The notes under the pieces: generated by a model
Databases searched by the model: none
The model's input: only the letters and a program-made list of their open reading frames with translations
What the model was told of the DNA's origin: nothing
Assembly: GCA_010645155.1 (NCBI GenBank)
Contig: CM021317.1
Location: 2,701,415-2,765,414, forward strand
Reading direction: 5' to 3'
DNA from: Tigriopus japonicus
Lineage: Eukaryota > Arthropoda > Copepoda > Harpacticoida > Harpacticidae
DNA length: 64,000 nt
Shown here: positions 35,171 to 49,600 of the stretch, piece by piece
Numbering within the stretch: position 1 is the stretch's first letter
How the letters are laid out: each line of letters begins with the position of its first letter
Translations under genes and position numbers: made by a program

Positions 35171-37660
35171 GGTTTGGCCTTCTATTCTGTCTTCTGTTTT
35201 GCCTTCTTCTTCTGCTTGGCCCTCTAAATTAAATACTTTCGGCCGCTCTACACATAAATGTGTAAAAGAACAGATGGTAACTCTACCATCCAAAAATTGA
35301 ATTTTTTCCACACGTATCGAGAGTTTATAACTCTTCTAAAATTTGCTGATATGGTGCGAAAGAAATCTATTTGTAAAATATTTTTTTTACAAATATAAAA
35401 ACTCGCTAGTAGATTGAAGGACGTCCACTATAACTGGCTGTGACCAGAGCCAGCAAAGTTTGGAAAAAAATATTGCCAAAAAATGTAATATCTTTTGTGA
35501 TATTTTTCGAGAAATAAGGTAACTAAATCGGATTTTTGGGTGTATTTCCTAACACTTTCGTTATTAATTGCAATAGAAACTGACCTTTTCCGACACTCCC
35601 ATCTTCTGTAAGTCTTACTCCATAGCTTGGAAGAGCTGAAAAACTAAATACAAATTGTTAAAACACGTAATGAATCCTTTCTGCGTCTTTTCTTATTTTT
35701 GATTTTGCTATCCTATTTCCATATCATTCTGAAGGGAACAAGCAATTTCCCCATTTTTTTTTTAAATTTTCTTACATTTTTCTAATTTTGGACAAAGTTC
35801 GCAGATTTTTTAAAATACACCGTAAATTAAAATCTACAAATATCTGGTAGCCCCAAACTTAATGTAACTATAATATATAAAGTCGGTTTGTTTAATAACT
35901 TTGATTTTGACTGATAAACTCATACCTTTTCAGCAAATTTTCAGCAATTGTCCACATTTTTGTAATCTTGAAGTAAATTGGAAGATTTTGGTAACTACGT
36001 TGTAAAATATATACTTTGCAACCATCTGGTGGCCATGCTCATGACAAAGAAATGAATAGAGGGGCAAAAGAAGTACAGATCAGACGGAAAAAAATTCCAA
36101 GTTGGTAGCAAGGTCGCTTCAACAATGGCAAATCCTTGAAAGTTGTTCAAACAAATCAATTATTTGACTTAACAATTGGTACTATAACTTTCCAATTATA
36201 GCCATTTTTTCATATGCGTTGGAAACATGCCTATTTGGGCAGCTTCTGTCCAATTCAGCAACACACAGGCAGGCAAGCTGGAAAAATGGCCCTTTCTTTA
36301 TCTTCCTACGAATATGTTTTCCTATACGATTCGTTTGAGATTCCATCTAACAAACCTTGCATCTTCAGTAGACGGCAATAAGTGACGGTAATTAATGCAA
36401 TGTACATAAATTGCGCTTCTCTTGTTGTAGACTTTTAGGAAATCCTCTCCTTGCATGAGTTGTCTTTATTTTCAGTACATAATTATATACTAAAACGCTT
36501 AACTTAAATGTAATGATGATTGAGCAATTTAAAAAATCGAATCCAATCACATTTGAGTACATTTGGGGAGGACAAAAGTTGTTCTTGGTCAATTTCCGCT
36601 TTTCTCTTGAAAAAAGATCTGTGGATCCCTTTGGTGTGTGCAATCGGATCCTTTTGTTAACTCGCGTCAAATACTGAAACATCTTTTTTCGGTGCACGAA
36701 CAGGATCAATTTAACAAACATTATTTGACAACATTCTTTTGACGTTTTCAGCCTGAAAAAACAAGGTTATGATTGCTATAGATGGGACAGTCAACACAAA
36801 GAGCAAATCAGTTACATGTGTCTCGAAACGAAGTTTGACATCTGTCAAATGCTTTTGATAAGGTCTAAACTTGTTCAAAATCTTGAATGCCAAAGATATG
36901 AGAAACCTTAGAAAGTTTAATCAAATGCAAAATTGAAACATATCGCTAAAATGCCATGTCCATTTCCTCTTCCTTGTTCTTGAGAAGGAAACCAGACATT
37001 TTTTCATCCAACTTTCCAAGCTCAACAAGCTAAATTGACCCTATTTGGTTCCATTTGTTATCCCTTAGAAGCTTAAGGTCAAGTTTTGTTCCATTCATTT
37101 ACAGAATACCAATCCACAAGGGACCATGTTTCTCTTTCTCTCTGTTTGCAAGTTGGATGCCGTTCTCTATCTTCGGCCATTATATGAATTATCATGGCGA
37201 AGCGCGTCCCATGGAACAATCCCTCGATTTGGAAAGCAAGGGACCAAGTTCCTTCCTTGAACAGACACCAAATGAGAGCGAACGAGCCTTTCAGAAGAAC
37301 GGGAGAGCGAGCGAGAATGTCAGAGTGAAAGGCCAAAGACTGCTTGGTCTTCGTTCTCGAGTCAGAGTGAAGTGAGTGAGCCAGTCAGTCAACTGAAGGC
37401 TCTGTTTACGTTCCTCGATGATCAAGTCGATCACGGATGTCGAATATTAGGATCAATTGGCAGTACGGAAATACTTGTTCCTTTATCTCTCTGCTTGTGG
37501 TGTGTGCCATGTTCAGTGAAGTGTTTGTTGCTTGTTGTTCCATCAGGCCAGACCGTGTTCCAGTGGAGTGAAGTGAGTGGTGAGGATGCCAACATCGCTG
37601 ATCGAGGCTTCTTACGTTCATTGGAATTTAATAGTGTGGCATGCATGAGGGTTGAGCACC
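35171..37660. other. Intergenic and 5' region of the FN3 receptor gene
   Basis: No coding exon is supported. From about 37060 the composition becomes less AT-rich and repeated GAGTGA words occur (37367-37390, 37565-37590), so this part is probably promoter and 5' UTR. The short frames there start with no splice or conservation evidence. Confidence 0.3.
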
Positions 37661-40600
37661 ATGTGGTGCTCTTGGATTCGATCAGCAATTAGGATAACGT
37701 CGGACTTGATCCAGTTAGCGAGTCTGGTCATTTGTTTGGCTTCACTCACTCTTGCTGGAATTGGAGGTGAGATTAGTTCCAAACCAATGGATCTCGGTAG
37801 GGATGAGCAAATAATTTAGCACTTTTTTGACGTCGCTCAAATATTAGAGTGCTGATGGGGGCAGAAAAAAAGGTCAAAGCTGATATTTGGCAGCAGACGC
37901 ACTAAAAGTGAGAAGCTTTTTAATGGATACCTTGCTGTCAATCCACGATTAAAAGCGTGTTCCAGAATAAAGGTGCAAATTAGTTAAGTCAGAACTACCT
38001 AGAAACTTGGATCGCATTTGGTGATTGATTGTTCGAAGGCCTTATTCCTCTTCGGAGTAAAGTTTGTTTGCCTTCAATTAGTATGGATCTGTTTTCATTC
38101 AGTGAGGAAGAATGGAACAGGGGACGAGGAACAGGGAACGACACGGATGCACGAACGACAAAAAAGTTCAAAGTCGACACGATTTCCACGGAATTCGGAA
38201 AAATAACAAAGTCATTTCAGCATATTCCAATAAGAAATCAACCAGACAAATAACTGAGAGCATTCGATGAGGATGCACGAGTGAAAGTGGAATCCCGGAA
38301 TGTTCCAATCACAAAGATAGATAGACGTACATGCTACGTAATAAACGTTCCATGTGAGCACATCTCCTTATAAGAAATAGCTATTTCCGTTGACCTCAGC
38401 TTTTTCTATTAGACGGGCAATGTGAATTGGGGCACTAAAAGGGACTGAGATGAGGAATGGTCCCACCAAAAGACGGGATCCAACGGATCGTCTCTACTTA
38501 TTTCACGGCTCTTAGGTTTTCACCCGCTTCATTTCAAGATTTACTATGTTTCTTTCCAGAGCCAGATCCTGACTTTGAAGACAAATCTCGTTACGATGGT
38601 GCCTTTCAAGCCACCATGTCCGCCATTGGAACTTTGGATGAGATACCTTTCAACTCGTTGGACATGAGCCAACCATTGGTCAACAATGTGACATCTGCAG
38701 GACAGAATATCAATGTCACTTTGGTGATGTTGTCCCGCAAATCGGCCAAATTGATCTGGACCCCTGCAGGAGCCTTCTTAGGTCGAGATTTTGAGATTGT
38801 CTTCACTCCCGAAGACTCCAAGTGAGTTTTGACGCTTTGTTTCCTAATGCAAAGAGAATAGGCGCCTTCAGTGAAAAGAAACAAAAGATCACGGTTCAAT
38901 GGAACAATGGCCCAACATATCCTGCATAAGACACAAAAACACAAGGCCCTGTTAGTGTCAGTAACAACCATCTATTCAATCTCAGTTCCATACTAAGATA
39001 ATCGGCTCTTTTTTTGCCCCTTTTAGTTACAAGGTTGTGATTTCTCTTTCGGACCCGGTGGAAAACTTTGTCCATCTTCAGGACCTTCGTCCGTACACTC
39101 ATTATCATTTGATTGTGAGGAGTCGCAATGCAATCACTGGAGAGGCCCAACTCCACGTGACGCTCAACTTCAGCACGTCAGGTATGTTCTTCGCCAAGAA
39201 CAACGGAATTTTATGGACTGGGAGGCTAGCGATGAGATATATAATTTCCAATAGGAACAAATCAATTGCGTTCTTCCTGGAATGAGACCTTAGAATAAGT
39301 TGAGTAGATTACGTATTTCAAATTTCGACTTAATCCAATGGCCAGGTAAAAAGTTATGTCCCGTTCAATCTTCATACTGCAGAGAGCGTGGAGTGAACAA
39401 GCAATCCGATTTGTAGTAAAAAGAAAAAATAAAGAGGGCAAGCCCGTTCATTTTGTGCAAGACGATGTATTGAAGTTTGAGAGGGTATGACTTTTGACTC
39501 TAGCGTGCGATTGAGCAAAAAAATGACATACGTTGTTTTCATAATGTAAGCGATGTTTCATTTGCAAAAGAACGCCATTGATTTTTTGCCTCTGAAATTG
39601 ATTACTCTTATCAATAGCCTTACAGCCCAGAGAAATTCAGTGGTTCTTGACCCTACTAAAAGAAGAGGATGATTTTGTAATTACTGGATAGAGCCGATTT
39701 GGATAGATGGAAGAGTCATGGTTGGATGGATCTTGAATCTCGGAATGGAGGCAAAAGTAATGTAATTGGGTTTGCTTGTCGTCATTTCTGAGAGATAAAG
39801 TGAGGCAAAAAGGAAATGTCGGGTAATCGAAGTAAATAAGGGGAAAAAATGGTAGGTGTTTTTTCCCGTCTCTAATTGCTTGCCAGAATTTTTTGTATCG
39901 AACGTCATGAAATGTTTGGCAAACTTGAAAAGGCTTTTTACTAAAGCCAGAGAGTAACTGATTTAATCAATGTAGTAGACGTTCCTATGACACAGATTTC
40001 CGATTACTGATTTACTATCCACCCAAATTGAGCCACGAACAAAAAAAGAATGTTTTTGGACCAGCGTATACTAGAGGGAACAAAACAGATGTAGCTATTT
40101 GTGCCCTTGTAGTTGAAGAGTACGCGCATAGAATTTGTCAGTGCCAGTATTTCCTTACGGCGCATGAAAAAGCGTCAAAAGTTGGTAAAAGTATCAAACT
40201 TGGATGAAATTAGAAAGAAAGCATAAGTATTCCAAAGGCCATTCAGGAATTACCAAAGCAGTGACGTCATTGAAAATAAGTTGTCACCATTTGGACACAT
40301 TCAGTCTCAATCTCCTGCGCGTACTCTTTTGATTTTAGAAACTGTAACACCCATCAATTCTTTGGTCTCGAGAGCACCGAGATCTTTAAAGATTAATTAA
40401 GGTTAAAATTAAAAAATATTTCATGTTAACCTTTAAACTTTTCCAAATGAGCGTGCTTTCTTTCAGTCATGAGCCCGAACGAAATTGTGATCCCTCCACC
40501 TTTGGAATTCTCCCGTGTCCAAGCAGACGAGGTTTTCATTGTGATTTTGGTGCTAATCGTTTGGGCAGGAGCTGTCTATGTGTTCTTTAACCAATGGGGT

Positions 40601-43600
40601 AAGGCATTTTTATTCAATTGCTACCATTTTGAAAATTTGAATAGTGCAAGGTGTTTTTGCCATTGGCTGTCTCATTCATGTGCTAATCCAAAAATATCTC
40701 ATCTTTTTGTCAAGCTTTCAATCATCTTCTTTCCCACAGACGTTTGAAAACAGAATTCATCGCTTAAGACATGTTTGCGACAATGCACATCATTTGATTG
40801 CTATTTGATTATCACACAGTTTATGGGAAAAAACGAGAATAGTGCCACATAGCCAACCTGTAATCGAGTTGATGGTCCATTGTTCCACCTTTTAAGGCCC
40901 CTCCCATTTTTTGACAGAGGTGTGTCTTAATGGAACCCTAAAGCTCTACTTACTGTTGAGCATCCTTGTGAGCCCAGAACAGACACAAGGCCATATTTCG
41001 TTAATTTGTAGCCTTTCCTCTACATTGTTAACCAAATCCGCCAAACAATCTTGTGTAAAATAGTGTACTATAATTACAAGAGTATGCACATGAGATTGAT
41101 TGGTCCACTTAAAGAGCATGTGTCGGAACCGCAGGATCCGAGAGGAAATTGGTAACCCTAAGAAAAAGTGCAATACATATTCGGAAGAAAATCTAGACAC
41201 AAATCTAGACAAAATCTAGACAATGTATTCATGTTTATTTCAAGAACATCCACAAAACTTGTTAGTGTAAAATATTGTGTAAAAAGCACTAAATAAAATG
41301 TCGCACTTTTTGGGGGGGTTGCCTTTTTCGAATTCTGAGGGCACCAATCCGAGGTGGGACAATCAGTTCAATGATCGTACTTTCGTAATTATAACACTCT
41401 ACTTTAAACAAGAACCGTTCTCTTAACACAGGATTTTGGGATTTTTCAATGTCTCCCTTCTGTCTCTTAAGATTTTTCCAAACATTATCATAAAGTGGTG
41501 GAGTTACTTTGCTTTCCGATTTAGCATTCAAAGGCAATCATAATATGGTAGAGCGTCTACAAATAAAACTGCTCAAGCCGATCAAATATGCAATAAAAAT
41601 ATGTTTTCCACATTATTTGTCCCTGGGGAAAATTTTTGGCCATAACCTTGCCAGTTTTTTCGGATAACAGTTTAACAGTAAAATACCGCGAGTTTTACTT
41701 CCTTGATAAGATTACCAAACGAGTTCTAGGCAACGATGATAAAGACCAGGGAGGAAAGTAATTTTATGAAGGGAACAGCAGCAAGTTAGAATTTTATCGA
41801 GGTTTTATAAACTTTGATTAAACGTATATTTACTTTTCATCTTTTAAATTGTCTGGAGGAAATCCTGATTGGGAAGCAACGAATTTCTCTCTTCAAATTT
41901 ACGAAATTTGAACTCACATTTATTGAGAGCACTCAAAGAAGCGTTTGTTTGCCTTTGAAACGTCCAGATTGACGATGTTCCAAAGAGGAAGTGAAGCACT
42001 ACACAAGGGGATCGTTCAAGTAATCGATTTTTATTCTTCAAACTCAAGCTTCTTTATTGTAAAAGAACCTTTTGGAAGTTCCAAAAGTTCCAATGAAGAG
42101 GGTAAACCTGGTGTTGTTGTTTTAAATTCCAGACAAGCTCAACTCCACTGACCATCAGTGGTACAAGTTTTCCACCATATCCAGATGGGTTCGGGGTAAT
42201 GACAAGGATAGTTAGGACTTTACATTACGTTTTACAGATACTTACACTAGTATACCATCATCCATCACAATAGCTTCTCTGACACAATTTACGCGTACTT
42301 GCAACTATTTAAAAGTTCTCTCGACCTTTCGCTTTTATTTAGTTAGATTAATTATTTTAGCTCCTCTTGCACTCTGCTTAATATTTGCATGATTTTTAAA
42401 AACTCGTTTGGACGAGCATCATGTCAATTTCGAAAATGGTGGCATTAAACACTTAAGTACAACCATTCCTTTGTCAAGTTCATTTTGTGGTTTCAAAATT
42501 TATTTATGGTGACTTAAAAGATTACATCACTAACTTTTAAGATTCTTTTTCCTTGATAAATGTAATTTCTGTTTAGAATAGCTACAGCCAAGAACATCTT
42601 TTGCAGAACGTTGAGTGACTCCTTGTGGACTATAATTTTCACCTTTGATTATAATTAGTGATGGACCGAAAGGGCTCATAACCGAAACCGAAAGTTTCGG
42701 CCGAAAGAGGGCTTAACCGAAACCGAAACCGAAACCGAAAACAGCTGATTACAAAATTGTTCAAATGCAAAATCTGCCTTAAAAATTAGAATGCTCATGT
42801 GTTCGATGTTGGGTAGTCGCGAATTTCGGCCGTAATTTCGGCCGAAAGCGCTTTCGGTCCATCACTAGTTATAATCGACTTGATGCATTACACCATAAAA
42901 CAACTACTGCCAAGTTTTAGATTGATCAAAAGTCACTTTCTCAAATTTTAGTACAGAACATTTTATCACATGAAGGCTCGCTCATTCTTTTTATGTTTGA
43001 ATATTTTGTTGTTTCCTTGTTTCCAATGTTTGAGCGGACAAGTCAATGAATTTTGTTGATGTTTTGCATTATAATATTAGACCAAAGGCAACTCAACTGC
43101 AGCCATTTTGTTTTTGGAAGATCACTCTGTCAAGTTGAGTTTTTACTCACTTAATCCAACCAAGAATGGCAATTTTTATCTTCAGTTTTCAAATTCCCGC
43201 AATTCTAACTTCGTTCAAATTAGTCTTCAGAAATTTTATTAAAGTCATAATTACTCTAAACCATCCCTAACTGATTTATAAGTCAGCCCATTGTATTTTT
43301 TGGCAAAGAGAGGTAAACCCCTTTCAAGCAAGAAATTAAATGCCTGAAAAAGACAGACTTTTGTAATAATATATTAATGATCATATCATGTTAGTGTACA
43401 TTTAGGTGCTCCTTTTCGAATTGGGGGTTCCAATCTCACATTAAATATTTTTTTGAAGTTCGCACAACAAAAGATCTTTTTGCATAGCTGCCTCGATTAT
43501 TTGCTGAATAGTACTTATCGAGACATTAATATTCAACAAAAAAGGTGTTCGACGTTCTTGGTACCAACCTTTTGTCAAAGGTGAGCTTCAGTCGAACAAT

Positions 43601-46600
43601 CAAATTGCACTTCAAAAGCTACAGGAAGGTCCTTGAATACCATGATGTCTAACGTGTATTATTATTTTGAAAAAGTACCCTCATTTTGTTAATATTGATT
43701 GGCGATGGTAATATACAGTAAAGAAGTCATTAAATACGTAAAGGGTGACGTAGTGAAGCATTGTAGAGTTTTCAATGACATGAAAGTCAGTTTTTTGAAA
43801 AAGCATCCCTGTTTCTTACATGACTTTTCAAAGATGACTTAGAATTAATGAGTACCTTTTTGGTCTGCCTTTTACAACAAAAACTCGTTTCCAAGCTTCC
43901 AATCTTTGAAAAATGTCAAAAAAATCTAAGATTCTTTTTCCAAGTTATCACCAATAATGTCACCTTTCAAGATTCATATTGACACCAAGCTCCGCATGAC
44001 ATGCCAAATATCCTTTGTTACTGAATCACTCAAACGACAAAGACAAAGGTATCTCATCATTGTACTTTCTTCTAAAAAGTGTTGACCTGCTTTGTTTTAA
44101 TCTGTCTGTGAATCTCTAGAAAACTATCGCATAAATCAAAGTGTCACGGTTTCGTGTTTAAAAGACTTATCTTCTTTTGTACCTCTGCAATAATGCAGAG
44201 GTTTATTTATGGCCTAATAAATTGTTGCTGTAGGTAGAAGTTCTAAAGTAGGCCTTGCCAAATATTCACTGAAGAGTCCTGCATGAGTTGGTTGGACCAA
44301 ACTGAGGCTCTTTGTAACCATATGTTAAACCTAGGATAGAATAGAAACTTCATTCATTCCGCACTTAATATTTCACTATTGTTTTTCGGGGAATCTGCTC
44401 AAAAGCGGGACTTGTTTGCCTTGAAAAAGAAGGCAACCATAGGTCGGTTGTTGAGGTAGTTTTGAAATATAGTAGAAGCATATCTAAAAGCACATGCGAC
44501 GGAGTAGAAAAAGCCATGCTAGATTAAGTTTTACTACATAAGCTGCGATTGAAAAACGCAGCTTATGTAGCGAATAAAAGCTGAATATGCTTCTATTATA
44601 CGGTACTTCAAAATTACCTCAACAACCAACCTATTGTTAAGTAGACTGACGTTGTTGAAGTATGAACAAAATCATTTGGGTAATGTGAATTTACCTCGCC
44701 CTCATTTTAGGAAAAATCCGAGGCATTATTCCATATCAACCCGCCTTTCGCAAATACGATGTGGACCAAGTGGATGTAGATGACGTGGCGAGTCTCATTC
44801 CTCCGGGGTGCCATCAGTGCGAAACCAGACAGGTAACCACCCAACAACCATACTAAAATTCTTCGAATGCTATACCAAACACAAAAGAAAGGAATTATTT
44901 CCACAGAGTCAAGGGAAAAATTGGGAACATATTTGACTTGAAATTGAATGACCTTTAAGAAAATTTAAGAAGGCGGGACTGAAGGAAGAGTTAGAGATAG
45001 ACAGAACGAGAGGTGAGAAAAAGTCGGTGTCAACAGCTCGATACTCGACACGCTACTGATACTTCGGTGTCTGTTTCGAAACCAACCTTTGATATAAACA
45101 CTTGAGAGGTTTGGGATTTTACAAAAAAGAAAAAAAAAAAACACGAAAATTGCACTTCACAACCGGCGTTGGTGTCAGTACCAATATCGAGTGTCGATCC
45201 CAAAATTACCTGCGTCAACCATCCCTAGATAGGACTCTAATTTGTCCTAGTTAGAGGCTTCGGTTATACCTATCAGGCGCCCTTGACCTATTCAGAACAG
45301 AGTGATCAACTTCAAACCTACTAATAGGAGAAAAAGAAGCCCCCAGACAGACGGATTTCTGAACAATGTTGTGACAAACAAAAGCAGTTTTGGTCATTTT
45401 GAAGAACACAAATTTTGAAGTGCGAATAAATAGCTACACAATGAAATAAAAAAGAAACATGTAAACGATAGTTGGCGGTACTTAGTTTGTTAGATTTTAA
45501 ACTGTCATACAAGGCAACGCTGTCGAAAATATGTGGCCTCAGATTAAACTCGATAATCAAAATAATGCAGGGTCCCCCAAGTGACAAAGATATCCACAAC
45601 GCCGACATAGCAGATTTTGTCAGACAAAAGCTTCACTACAATTGCCTGAATGAGCCCAAAAATTGGATAAATGTTGGAGAAATATTTATAAGTCATGGCA
45701 ACCAATACTACATTCGAGTTTTGCTCGTTATTTTGCCTATCTTTTCTGTTCCACTGTTCAAGACAAGATGTGTCCTTTCATCAGGTTCAGTAAACTTAAC
45801 GTTTGTTTTGAATTTGTTTTGCCCTCCACTCTTTGAATGCAAAAAAGTATGAAGTGATGGAAAGAGTTGGTAGAGTATTACGTATCTATGGATATCTGTG
45901 CAAAGAGAACCAGTGTGATCTGACATGTTGAAAACATTGTCTGAGAATATAGTAAATAGTCCTGTTTAGAAATAGATATTGGCAATGTTACATCATCTCT
46001 ATTCACAATACCGATGAACCGGGAATCGTTTTTTGGTGTTGTCCGACTAAAATTTTTACCCACACCTTGATAGTATTTTTGAGACTGCAAGATAATTCTT
46101 TTTTTCAAATGGGGTCTTTTAACAAAAAGCGATTTTGAAAAAAGAAAATTTCGGCTCATTAATAATGATGAGAGATCTGTAGAATAAACAACCAATAGGC
46201 TAGAAATCTGATCGTGCTTGATCTAAAAAGAAGAAAGAGCATTATGGAAACATCTGCGACGTCGATATTTTTTCTTCTCCCACTTTCTCTTAATTGTATA
46301 GTACATCTTTGACGAATACTCTGCTGACTTGTCTTTCCTCAAAGGCCAAATACACTGAATAGGATGGCAAAACGCAAATCTAGAATACAACTAGACGATC
46401 TATTTTCAGTGGGATGGCCGACACAATAAAACAATGTCTGATATCTGGTCCTTTTTGTACAAGAAAGGCAATGGAAAAGATTTGAGGTCGGTTTGAAGAA
46501 AGACTACAGCAGTGCAACCAGAATTTTTCTTTCAAATGATCCTAACTGCAGTTGTATCAAATTCTACCATACTTACGTAATTCAAATTGTTCTTTCCATA

Positions 46601-49600
46601 TTCCCCCGCTCTAATTTTGAAACACAACCAAAAAACAGCATGTGTAAAATGACAATTTTTTCTTAGAAAATTTTGATGGCATGTTTCTTGACAGTGAAAA
46701 TTAATTATGGACACGTTTCAGTTTTCAGTTTTAATTTTATGATTATATTAGGTAGAGAATGGGGTAAGATTTTTATTTTAGGATGGTTATATTTGACATT
46801 TATTCAGACAACTTCTGAAAGCGTTCCTTTCATATTTTCTGTCAACAACGGTTCGCTCTTTCTTACAGAACTCTCTCCTTTAATATTCCTGTTTAAAAAT
46901 TTGTTTATTCCCTTAACACTGCACACTGATCGAATTAAACATTCTAATAATTCCAATATATACAGTTAAATAAACAGTTGAGAAGTAAAGTGATTATGAA
47001 ATTAGTAAAACGTGCTTGATATTCTACATTTGTAAACTAAAAGTATCTATCTACTCCTTTCATTCAAACTTACAAGAGATATATTGGCAAGGTGGAAAAT
47101 AATCCTTTTTGTCTCAAACATAACCTTAAACACCGTTAACTGAACATGGGTTTTTGCGATTGTGCAGGCCTTTTTATCAGGCAAAAGATCATTATAAACA
47201 TTAACTTAAACGGTTCTCAATAGTACGTGTGATTTTTTCTTCAATCGTGACTTATGATCTGTGATACCCATAACCGTGAATTATGTGGGTGTGACTAAAG
47301 CTCTAGGTGTGACAGCCTTTTTTTGTATACACTTGTAAAAACCGACCTCAAGTGGCACAAATCGCATCATCTGGAGTGCAAATGTGGAAAAAATCCTTAC
47401 AACTGTTCTTCACTTTGCTAAGTTTGGATGCCTCTCATACATCCCCAATGATTTGAACTTGGTGGCAGTCAACTGGAAGTTGTTGATTATGGTATGAGAA
47501 AATAGTTTTAGCGTGAAAAGAATCATGAATTTTGCCTCATTTGAAGTTATTAGAGATCTAAAATGTCAACTTCAACTTCAAAATCAGTCACCCTCAACAA
47601 TGAGGAGCACAGAGTTCCAGAGTGGCTATGTTCAGCCAGACTCGGCTAACGATTTATCGGACAATTTTCAGGCCCCAGCTGACCTTTGGTTCATTGATCA
47701 CTTGTGCCCAGACAAGTTCACACTCTGTAATCACAATATTCCAAAACAACCACAACAACCATGCACAAACGGTAGTACAGTTTGCGCTAACTGTCCACTG
47801 AAAAGACTGTATTTGTTTGTTTGGGATTTGTGCCATGGAAAAAATCAAGTTTTCACATCCAACCTTTGCTATTCGACAGCTGTAACTAGTCCAACAAAAT
47901 CTTCTGTATGCCCAACCCGTGATGATGAGCAAGAGAAAGTGGAAAAAAGGAGAAGTCAAGAGGCGCCCTTGACCTATTCAGAACAGAGTGATCAATTTCA
48001 AACTTACAAATAGGAGCAAGAGAAGCCCTCAGACAGAGGGATTTCTGAACACTGTTGTGACAAACAAAAGCAATTTCGGTCATTTTGAAGAACGCAACTT
48101 TTGAAGTGCGAATAAATAGCTACACAATGAAATAAAAAAGAAACATGTAAATTTCACGCCTTGAAGTGCAAGCATTTTTTCTACCTTTCCTGTTTTGGGT
48201 GTTTCCAAGTTAAAGAGTTATGCAGAGCCACTCCAATGAGACTATCAAATAAATATTAAGTAGGCAAATGGGATTACTGGAAGCGAAGCAAAGTACATAT
48301 CAACCGCAACTGCTGAAATTGTTGTTAAAAGGCGCCTTCGGTTCAATATCCCAGAATGTCCCACCACCATGAGCCTTGAAAGTATGGGGAAACTATTTAG
48401 CTATTAGACAGGGTTTTCTCATATTTTGAGTGTGGTGGCCCTCATTTGTCAAACCTTTCTAAAGCAATTATCTGAGTACCCGCTACGCGGTGAAGGAACC
48501 ATAGAATTTTTAAGCGAGCAAAACGCGATTAGGTTTTTGAAGCCTCAAATGGTCATGTCTGAAAACCTGAAGTTAGAATGACAGAAGTCACATAATTGAA
48601 TTAGTTTAACTGGGCAGGCAAAAAAAGGTATATGACGATTTTGGGGCAAGCCCAATTCATAATTTTGATGAGGCGAAGTGTTTTGTATTAAAGACACAAA
48701 ATAAAGAAGTACAAACAACCAGAAACCCTAATTTCGTCTAAGCTCGTGTCAAAACCTCCGGAAATTTTGACACTCGTGTCAGGCAAAGGTGAAAATGATC
48801 AAAATTACTCACATTTCGTAATCCATCGCTCAACCAACTCTTCAATTACATGGGAAAGATTGATCACTATCAGTCAAATGTATCACGACAAGGTCATAAC
48901 TCATATCATCCCAAAATCCAAGAGAAAATTTCGAAAAGCAGTTATATTACGATTAAGTTATGGAAAATTAGAGTTGTGCACCAAAGACCAGTTTTCGGAT
49001 GAACGAGATAAAAATTGTTTTTTTTTTCGAAAACCGGGAAATCTAAGAGTTGAAACCGGTTTGTAAGGAGTGGAGTCCTGATTTTTGGCTTCCTTAAAAC
49101 GCTCTCATTTTCGGAAAAATGAGCTCCACTTTTCAAATTGATCACATTTTTCACAATCCTGGTACTTAAATCAACGTGGGAAAACTAGTCAATGAGATTT
49201 ACTGCCGGAACCGAATAAAAAAAACATGGCCTAAACTTCCCCTGATTTCCCTTGGAAAAAACAATTATGGAAAGTCAAACTTGTAACCAAACTTGTCCTA
49301 AAGGGCCCTACTTCAAGAACACTTTAATTGGATGTGTATTATTTCCATCTGTTATCTATTCTATGTCATTAGAAGCTCTAGAAAAAGTGCCAAATGTGTC
49401 ACCAACACCGAACCCCGGCTTGAAAGTTAGATGTAACTTGAAATGTAGATTCATATCACTTTGAAATCATTGCTTGAAACCCTTTCAAATGGCCTTGTTC
49501 TGGTTCTCGCTATCATTCCCCATTTTGGAACACTTTCCCTTACCTTCCCTTGAATGGTTATGGTGGTCCAAATGGCCAATCTACAACTTAAAGAGCTCGT

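Larger units (their letters stand above)
40599..44710. other. Intron 4 of the FN3 receptor gene
   Basis: The intron carries an intact hAT-like MITE (42656-42867) and a foldback MITE (44442-44631). A minus-strand frame at 41537-41289 has no splice or family support. Confidence 0.4.

Noticed and set aside
37055..37375. 106-codon plus-strand frame upstream of the FN3 receptor
   Set aside because: No signal peptide or domain, no phase-compatible junction to exon 1, which has its own ATG in a good context; more likely promoter or 5' UTR.
41289..41537. 82-codon minus-strand frame in intron 4
   Set aside because: No splice sites, no recognised family and no neighbouring exon; left as non-coding.
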